DNA of 64,000 bases from Lantana camara (taxonomy: Eukaryota > Streptophyta > Magnoliopsida > Lamiales > Verbenaceae): NCBI GenBank assembly GCA_037501455.1, contig CM074859.1, positions 89,796,894 to 89,860,893 of the forward strand, written 5' to 3'. The notes beneath the pieces are model-generated. The model had not been told where the DNA came from and did not search any database. It saw nothing but the letters and a program-made list of their open reading frames with translations. Position 1 is the first letter of the stretch; every line of letters begins with the position of its first letter. The position numbers and the translations under genes were made by a program. Shown here piece after piece: positions 57,524 through 64,000 of this stretch.

Positions 57524-58671
57524 TGTTAGGAATAGTGCCCTAAAAGCTGATTGTATATCCGCTTTGTGCTTTTCCTTATTGTAATCACAGACAATCTTTG
57601 AATAAAATAACGAATTGAGGTAACACTTCTTTATATGCTCTTGTTTGGTATGCGTTTACTTTAGCTGTGCATGTATGAGAACTCCCCTAATCCTGATGAC
57701 TTTAGGACTCTACCATTTAGGTGAAATGGTTCATGAAACGAGCCCTATATCACATAAGTCATGATTAGTAAAATACTCCAAGCCGATGAGTCCTACGGAC
57801 AGTGGGAGTGTCAACCTGACTCCTCTAAGGCTTGCTTGTGGGATCACGCCCTTAAGAAGGACCACCTTGTTTCATGGAGGTGAAAAGTGTATAGTTGATA
57901 CGTGCGTGATACATGAGGGTTCTTACTTTAATAAGTAAGTTCACTGAGGTGCCCCGTGTGAGAACATTCCTGAATGGGAAAGGAAGTTTCTATTTCAGGA
58001 AATGGAAACTTCCAGATTAGGAAATATCTCACGAGTCATTGATGTGATTAATTGATCCTTAAGACTTGAGGTTCCTTGTCACTTTATGAGTTAACTCTGT
58101 AGTCTTAGGTATAAGCTTTAAAGGGTGTCGCCTTAGACAACTGATTCAAGGCTTATGCTGGGGCTGCACAAGTGATTCATGAAAGTGAATGAGAATCAAG
58201 AAAGGACCTACACTTGCATTTGCAAGGTGATCTCTTATTGTGTAAGTCATTCATATGCCATATGGAGTCCTTGGCCAAGGCAGTAGATCAAGACATCAAG
58301 AAAAGGGTTTCTTGGATTGAGATCAAATGGATATGAAACGCACTTAGCTTTAAGACCGGATTATTAGGGTTCTAATTATTCCCTTACCCTAGATCTTGGT
58401 TGAGAGATAGTAAGTAGGAGGATTGTATCTCACATGAATCAATGACTTAAAGGTTCTGTCGAATCCGAACATTCCAATTCAGCTAGGGGTTAAACACCTG
58501 TTGCTAGACTATGGTCGTTTAATCTGTGGACTGATTAATTAATTAGTGAATTAATTAATTAGGGTCACTGCTAATCGAATTGAGAACCTAGAGGGTCACA
58601 CACAACAACTTGGTTACATGAGTTGAGGCTTTAAAATGATTAAACGAGTTAATCGGGCCAAGAGGGTTCCA

Positions 58672-58750
58672 CACGTGTGAAATCACACGTGTGGCTCACG
58701 TGAGTGACACGTGTCACTGTGACACGTGTCACACACGTGTGTATATATAT
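58672..58750 (+). promoter_or_regulatory. Six G-boxes (CACGTG) followed by a TATA-like box in LTR G
   Basis: CACGTG begins at 58672, 58686, 58697, 58708, 58723 and 58734; the steps are 14, 11, 11, 15 and 11 bp. Each G-box is the centre of a longer palindrome such as GTGACACGTGTCAC. TATATATATAAAT starts at 58742. G-boxes are bound by plant bZIP and bHLH factors in light, ABA and stress responses. That this is the LTR enhancer is inference. Confidence 0.7.
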
Positions 58751-59050
58751 AAATAATTAATTAGTTAATTATTTAATAGACTTTGGTTTAATTTTGAATT
58801 AAAAAGAAAGTCTAATTTTGGAGAAAATAATCTAGTTAATTAATTATGAATTAATTAATTAGATAAAAATAAGTTATTTATTTTATAATAAATAAAGTAT
58901 AAAATTATCCAAAAATAGTTTGGATATTTTTAGCTCTCTTAAAAGTTGACTTGAATTAGAATTCAAAGTCAAAGTTGGAAAATACTTGATGATCAAGTAA
59001 TAGGAGAGAGAGGAACCAAATCCTTGCCCAACAAGGATTTGGATCGGCAC

Positions 59051-59085
59051 TCCCCTCTTATATATAGGGGAGCTCGAGCTCCCCT
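59051..59085 (+). promoter_or_regulatory. Candidate core promoter: TATA box next to a 20-bp palindrome
   Basis: CTCCCC at 59051-59056, TTATATATA at about 59058-59066, then the perfect palindrome AGGGGAGCTCGAGCTCCCCT at 59066-59085. The left CTCCCC can also pair with GGGGAG, which would put the TATA in a loop. Transcription would start near 59090-59100 by the usual spacing. Confidence 0.55.
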
Positions 59086-59456
59086 TTAGAGCTAATTGGC
59101 AATTCTTTTGGTTCATGTGTTGAACACCTTCCTTTCTCCAAGATTAAATTAAACCCTAGGTTAAGCCTAAACACTAACTAGAGAACTAGCATCCTTACTA
59201 GTTAGATTGTGATCAAGTTGGTGGACTTTCTCTAGAGACTTCAAGTTAGAAGTTTGAAGATTCGAGCTTTACCAAAGGAGAGGGGATCAAGCCGCGAGAA
59301 GAGCATTCTTGGGTGGCTTGAAACGCTTTAAGAAAGAACAAAAGAAAAGTAAGTTTCCTATCTTTACGAATTTGGTTACACGATTGCGAGTCCAAGGTCC
59401 TTTTGTTGGGAAAATTTTTAAATTTCGCTGCTTTCTGATTCGTGTTTTCCAACAAG

Positions 59457-59469
59457 TGGTATCAGAGCC
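59457..59469 (+). other. Primer binding site of copia element G (initiator Met tRNA)
   Basis: TGGTATCAGAGCC, two bases after the LTR end. Confidence 0.92.
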
Positions 59470-61710
59470 ACCTCGTTAATCGTGTTTCTGATTCGTCTCA
59501 ATTATTCTGAATTTAATAGAAATTCTTAGGCTTAGATGCGAATTAGGTATTCATGAGTTCTTTTAGAAAGCCTAAAATACGAAACTGTATTTTTTCCTGA
59601 ATTTCTGAAACTGTTTTCTTAAATTGTGATTTTGAAAACCGTTTTGATTGAAATATGTTTAAATCGAATTTTTAATTTTTGGATTGAACCGGGTTTTCGA
59701 GAAACCCAGAAATACGAAACGAACACGAAATAGGACGAGCCTAGGCGTGCTAGCAAGTCGCACGCCCAGCCCGTCGCCATCGCCCAGCCCTCTCGCAACC
59801 GCGCGGGAGGCCCTCCCGCCGGCGCCTAGGCGCGACTGCTCGCCTGTCCCGCAACCGCGCCGGACAGCCGCCCGCACCGTCCCGCAACAGAGCGGGACGC
59901 CCTGGCCGAGACCGCCCGCCATCGGGCGGGCATTGCTGCGCGCGACAAGTGCACGAGGCGCGCGCCTGATGCTGCGCGGCGATGCCCTCCTTTGGGCGGA
60001 TGGTTTCGGGCCAATCCTCGTGTTTCGTGTTTCGTGTTTTTCGGTCCGTAAAATCCCGATTTAATTTTATTTTAATTTTATCTTTTAAAATCAGTTTTGC
60101 TAAAATAAAATTATTTTAAAAATTTTGACTAAATTGGAATTTTTGAGAAATTAAAGCGATTTGGATTTTGGGAAAATTATGAATTTTATTTTCTGAAAAT
60201 AATGAAAGAATAAAATTATTAATTTTGGAAATTAATTGGAATTTTATTGGTTTGTTGTTTTTCGGGTTTTATTGAAAAGGCTCTTGAACAAGAATTGCAT
60301 CTAAGTCGTGTTTTAAGTCATTAGGACTTGAAACGAGAATTTTAATTTATTGGTTAAATTTAAATTCTTGCAAAAGCATGTTAGGTGATCATGGGTTTAG
60401 ATCTATGTATGGTTTTAATTTATGCACATGGATGGTTTAAATTGGGGTTGGAGCCCTATAGTTGCGTTTTTCAATTGAGGTTGGAGCCTCACTTATGTAC
60501 GTACTGTTATGTGATTTATTATGTGGCTTTCCATATTACTGTTTTTGAGGCCGGGGTATGCCCCATGTAATTGTCTAAGGCCAATATGAAGATTGAGCCT
60601 TATTACTTTATGTCTTTTTCTTTTTATTGTAATTTGAGAGTAGAGATAGGTGGTGAGGTTTTATTTTCATTTTGGAGACAATGCACCCATGGAGTAAGAT
60701 GGACCACATTCAAGTAACAAGGAGGCCATAAGTGAAGACCCCTCAAAATGTTAGGGAGGGGAATCTCAATTGTCAAATGTAATAGAGATAGGGCTCGTAT
60801 TTTGTTATCGCTTTCCCTTATGTGATTTGAACTGTTTATGTGGCATGTATGTTAGAACTTGTGATTGTGGAGTGGCTCCCACATATCACGCATAAGATAG
60901 GTAGAACCCATGATCATTACATGTTAGTATCATGCTAGGACATGTTATCTGTTTATGTGCTTGTTTGATATGCATTTAAGTGTACTTGCATTAATCAAGA
61001 CTAATAAAATTGGATAACATATATGTTGGTGAGGCCGAACCGGACAACTCTCCGGTTGATTTGAAAATTCCCCTTAAATATTAAGCTAATTTCGAACAAA
61101 TAGGTGTTTAATTCGAGATGCAAATTTTGAATTAAATTCCTAGCATTCCATCAATAGGTTTTAAGTTTAGTAAGTGAAGCTGGGTATTGTCCGCGAGTCG
61201 TGGGATAGCTAGTGGAGCTTATTAGTTCTTAGTTACCTAATTGATCATTTTAAATGATCAATATTTCATGATCGATTTTAGCAAGGGCGATGTCCGCGAG
61301 TCGTGGGTCGTTCGAACTAAGTTTTGGTCATGATCTTATGATTGATGGGTTTAGCTTAACGCCTAAGTAAATATGGATGTCGCACGAGTCGTGGGTCCAT
61401 ATTGAAAGATAGGTGATGCAAAAACCAATTACTAAGAGTTCTAAAGGTGTTAGAATTGGTAAGTTGTACCTACCTAGGGTTCTTACTTAGAATGTCCGCG
61501 AGTCGTGGGTTCGAGGTAAAATGCCTAGGATCTTAGTACCCATTGGGAAACGTGTTCCTCTTAGATCTTTGGGAATTATAGATCTTTGAAAAACAGTGGG
61601 AGCTACATTAGATTAAAGACCTTATCTTTTGTATATCGTTATAATTCAGCATGCTCACGAGTTCTCTGTTTTACCATTTAGGTCGTAGATTCTGTGAGAC
61701 GTGTTTTGAA
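59470..61710 (+). other. Long untranslated leader of copia element G with two stem-loop arrays
   Basis: 2.2 kb without a convincing coding region. The first array is a GC-rich patch (about 59738-59993) with several hairpins in otherwise AT-rich DNA. The second (61188-61509) is a 17-bp motif repeated four times. The 126-codon open frame across the GC-rich patch is best explained by base composition. Leaders of LTR elements carry packaging and dimerisation signals, which is a possible use here. Confidence 0.75.
61188..61509 (+). repeat. Four copies of TGTCCGCGAGTCGTGGG in the copia G leader
   Basis: Copies at 61188-61204, 61291-61307, 61378-61395 (variant with CGCACGAGTCGTG) and 61493-61509, about 90-115 bp apart. 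Each folds on itself (CCGCG-AGT-CGTGG), and most have extra complementary bases outside it, for example ATATGGA and TCCATAT around the third copy. Confidence 0.85.
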
Positions 61711-64000
61711 ATGGCAACCAAAAACCCTCTTGTATCGATCCTCGAGTCAAACAAGTTGACTGGTCCCAACTATTCTGATTGGCTGAGGAATCTGAAAATC
61801 ATTTTAGATTCTGAGAAGAGAACTTATGTTCTCTTCGAAGGGGAGCCCAGTCCCGAAGGGGAGGCTCCCACTCGGGCCGAGCGGGATGCGATTCAGAAGT
61901 GGAAGGATGATAATCTCCAAGCCCGTTGCCTTATGTTGGCTAACATGTCTCCGGACTTGCAAAGACAACATGAGGCCATGGAATTCGCTTGGGAGATTTA
62001 CGACCACTTAGAGCAACTTCACCGCCCTCATGAACGTGTTACAAGGTACAACACTTCAAAGGATTTGTTCCACTTGAGAATGAGGGAAGGTTCAAGTGTC
62101 CATGAATATGGTCTCAAGTTTCTTGCCCTTACTGAGAAACTTGCTTCCATGGACATGCCACTGAAAGATGAACTTTCAGTGGATTTGTTGCTAGCTTCGC
62201 TCCCACCATCATTCAACCCATTTGTCCTTAACTTCAACATGAATCATGCTGGTGCTACTGTAGCTGAGCTGATTAGTCAGCTTGTGACTGCTGAAAGCAC
62301 GATCAAGAAGGACAATAAGGTTTTGATGGTGAATGCTCCATCTTCCTCTTCTGGGCCTTCTAAAGGTAAGGGCAAGAAAGCCCAAAAGAAGAAGAAGAAA
62401 CCCCTTAGGCCCACTGGGGGCATTTCGAAGGGGAAGGCCCAAAAGAAGAAGCGTGATCAGAAAGAGGATGTTTGCTTCCATTGTGGCAAAGCGGGACATT
62501 GGAGGAGAAACTGCCCAGAGTACAAGGCTACTCTAAAGAAAGGTATCTTTCTCATTGAAGTAAATCTTTCTATTAATTCTAGTTCTTGGTTACTTGATAC
62601 CGGTTGTGGAACTCATATCTGTAATGATGTACAGATGCTAAGTGAAGTCCAACAACTCAAAGAAGGAGAATGTGTCTTGAAGATCGGCGATGGCTCAAAC
62701 GTTGAAGCTCGAGCTTTAGGCACAATTAGATTAGATTTAGGTAGTTTTGAGTTAGTATTAAATAAAGTCCTTTATGTACCGAGCATTATTCGTAATATAA
62801 TTTCAGTTCCAATATTAGATTGTGAAGGTTATGAAACTTATATTAAGAATGGTAAATACTTTATCAAACGGAACAACTCTTCCGTTCACATCGGTACTCT
62901 AAGTAATGGACTTTATCTAACTCAAAATATCAATATTATGAATATACAACGAGAAACAAAGCGTAAGAGAGATAACAAAGTTTCGGCTCCCTTATGGCAC
63001 GTTAGATTAGGACACATTTCCAAGAACAGAATTAGCAAGATAAACACTTTAGGATCATTCTCTGAAAATGATCTCAAAGAGTTAACTTCTTGCGAATCCT
63101 GTCTCAAAGGAAAAATGTCCAAAGTCCCTTTTAGAGGAACTGTGGAACGTGCCACTGAGGTTTTGGATTTGATCCATACTGATGTTTGTGGACCGCTTAG
63201 TGTAAGCACTAGAAGCAATCATCAGTATTTCATAACCTTTACTGATGACTTTAGTCGGTATGGTTATGTATACTTAATGAAGTATAAATCTGAAGCTTTT
63301 GAGAAATTCTTAGAATTTCAAAAGGAGGTTGAGTACCAAACTGGTCACAAGATCAAAGCACTTCGATCTGATCGAGGAGGCGAGTATCTTAGTGAAGAAT
63401 TCCTTAATCATCTCAAAGATAATGGGATTATCTCTCAGTGGACTCCTCCGGGAACTCCTCAGCTTAATGGAGTTTCTGAGAGAAGGAATCGAACCCTACT
63501 TGATATGGTTCGTTCCATGATGAGTTTTACTGACTTACCACCTTCTTTCTGGGGTTATGCCCTAGAAAGTGCAGCAAAGATTCTGAATCTAGTTCCCTCT
63601 AAGTCAGTCCCCAAAACGCCCTATGAAATGTGGCATGGTAAAATCCCTAGTTATTCTTACTTAAGAATTTGGGGTTGTCCTGCTTACGTGAAGAGGACAG
63701 TGGGAGACAAGTTAGAATCTCGTTCTAAATTATGCTACTTTGTAGGTTATCCTAAGGAATCCATAGGATACTATTTCTATGATCAATCTGAACAAAAGGT
63801 GTTTGTTTCCAGAAATGCTACTTTTCTGGAGGAACCGTTCCTTAAAGAAAAGAAAGGCAAGATCATAGAATTAGAAGAAGTACAAGGTGACCCCAAACCA
63901 CCCACTGAAGAAACGTCCCACTCTGATCAACCACAACCAATCACGAATTTCGATACACACGAAAACCCTCCTCTAAGGCGTTCTGAACGTACTCCTAGAC
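61711..64000 (+). CDS. Ty1/copia gag-pol polyprotein (5' part, runs off the window)
   Basis: An uninterrupted frame of 763 codons from ATG at 61711 (MATKNPLVSI) to the window edge. Gag of the UBN2 type covers about residues 10-200, with the LTGPNYSDWLRNL start. A lysine-rich linker of about 35 residues follows. The zinc knuckle is C255-C258-H263-C268 (CFHCGKAGHWRRNC). The protease active site is D296-T-G. The GAG-pre-integrase region has a WHVRLGH motif, and the zinc site is completed by CESC. The integrase catalytic triad is D491, D554, E590 (D-D-35-E). The integrase C-terminal region (LRIWGCPAYVK, GYPKES) and a linker (PPLRRSERTPR) follow. Reverse transcriptase and RNase H should lie just past 64000, as copia order requires. 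All visible catalytic residues are present and there is no stop, so the element may still be coding-competent. Confidence 0.95.
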   Translation, partial: MATKNPLVSILESNKLTGPNYSDWLRNLKIILDSEKRTYVLFEGEPSPEGEAPTRAERDAIQKWKDDNLQARCLMLANMSPDLQRQHEAMEFAWEIYDHLEQLHRPHERVTRYNTSKDLFHLRMREGSSVHEYGLKFLALTEKLASMDMPLKDELSVDLLLASLPPSFNPFVLNFNMNHAGATVAELISQLVTAESTIKKDNKVLMVNAPSSSSGPSKGKGKKAQKKKKKPLRPTGGISKGKAQKKKRDQKEDVCFHCGKAGHWRRNCPEYKATLKKGIFLIEVNLSINSSSWLLDTGCGTHICNDVQMLSEVQQLKEGECVLKIGDGSNVEARALGTIRLDLGSFELVLNKVLYVPSIIRNIISVPILDCEGYETYIKNGKYFIKRNNSSVHIGTLSNGLYLTQNINIMNIQRETKRKRDNKVSAPLWHVRLGHISKNRISKINTLGSFSENDLKELTSCESCLKGKMSKVPFRGTVERATEVLDLIHTDVCGPLSVSTRSNHQYFITFTDDFSRYGYVYLMKYKSEAFEKFLEFQKEVEYQTGHKIKALRSDRGGEYLSEEFLNHLKDNGIISQWTPPGTPQLNGVSERRNRTLLDMVRSMMSFTDLPPSFWGYALESAAKILNLVPSKSVPKTPYEMWHGKIPSYSYLRIWGCPAYVKRTVGDKLESRSKLCYFVGYPKESIGYYFYDQSEQKVFVSRNATFLEEPFLKEKKGKIIELEEVQGDPKPPTEETSHSDQPQPITNFDTHENPPLRRSERTPR

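Larger units (their letters stand above)
57524..59454 (+). repeat. 5' LTR of copia element G
   Basis: 1931 bp, from TGTTAGGAATAG to TTTTCCAACA (inverted ends). It contains a six-fold G-box cluster (58672-58739), a TATA box right after it, a second TATA (about 59058-59065) and a 20-bp perfect palindrome (59066-59085). Confidence 0.93.
57524..64000 (+). mobile_element. Ty1/copia element G, 5' part, apparently intact, continues past the window
   Basis: 5' LTR 57524-59454, primer site, a 2.2-kb leader, then an open gag-pol frame that is still open at 64000. The left flank CTTCA (57519-57523) is the candidate target duplication. It is inserted in the LTR of element E, so it is one of the youngest insertions in the window. 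The long LTR and long leader suggest one of the large copia lineages; I do not assign a clade. Confidence 0.93.

Noticed and set aside
59457..59469. tRNA-like sequences at the TGGTATCAGAGC sites
   Set aside because: These are primer binding sites complementary to a tRNA 3' end. No cloverleaf or internal Pol III promoter boxes surround them. I saw no tRNA gene in the window.
59684..60064. 126-codon open frame rich in Arg, Pro and Ala
   Set aside because: It coincides with the GC-rich hairpin patch of the copia leader, where stops are rare by composition. No domain was recognised, and open frames occur there on both strands.

Overview
This is nuclear DNA from a flowering plant, most likely a eudicot. 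The evidence is a plant LEA_2-family gene, a plant-type U1 snRNA gene with its USE/TATA promoter, and a dense pile of plant LTR retrotransposons (Ty3/gypsy chromovirus, Athila/Tat-like and Ty1/copia) with MITEs, a TRIM and a LINE fragment. I cannot name the species. By my reading well over 80% of the window is transposon-derived and only two host genes are visible.

Layout. 1-2065: part of a minus-strand Ty3/gypsy LTR. 2066-7600: a gene island with an intact LEA26-like gene (CDS 2953-3924) and two related Mutator-type MITEs, one (6357-6842) with a 9-bp target duplication. 7601-12949: a complete, young minus-strand chromovirus (Reina-like) with 436-bp LTRs, a CACCA target duplication and one stop codon in gag-pol. 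13102-13264: a U1 snRNA gene whose promoter lies about 75 bp from that insertion. 13903-34290: three nested Tekay-like gypsy elements. B (minus) is split by C (plus), and C is split by F (minus). F's 5' LTR is truncated at about 34287 and fused to the 3' end of an Athila/Tat-like element (to 37127), which had itself inserted in another Tekay-like LTR (37128-38829). 40553-44682: a solo LTR flanked by TTTGT, containing a hAT-type MITE, a triplicated AT-rich minisatellite and a TRIM. 45640-46720: LINE 5' end with ORF1. 46727-49547: 3' end of another Tekay-like element (H). 49548-54485: a badly decayed copia element (D). 54486-57523: 3' half of gypsy element E. 57524-64000: the 5' part of an apparently intact copia element (G) whose gag-pol frame is still open at the window edge.

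Unexplained structure. (1) Arrays of short GC-rich palindromes sit in the LTRs of at least six gypsy subfamilies, at a similar distance (about 0.85-1.4 kb) from the LTR 5' end in the Tekay-like ones. Each subfamily has its own core, and the two arms change together between units. (2) The TRIM LTRs carry a perfect snRNA-type USE and a TATA box 24 bp apart, the spacing of plant Pol III U6 promoters. The U1 gene in the same window has the Pol II-type spacing of about 34 bp. (3) The copia leaders carry fourfold repeated stem-loops. (4) The copia G LTR has six G-boxes in 68 bp, several spaced one helical turn apart, directly upstream of a TATA box. (5) A stem-loop with compensated arms sits directly before the polypurine tract of the Tekay-like elements.

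All family assignments were made by reading motifs. No database search was possible.
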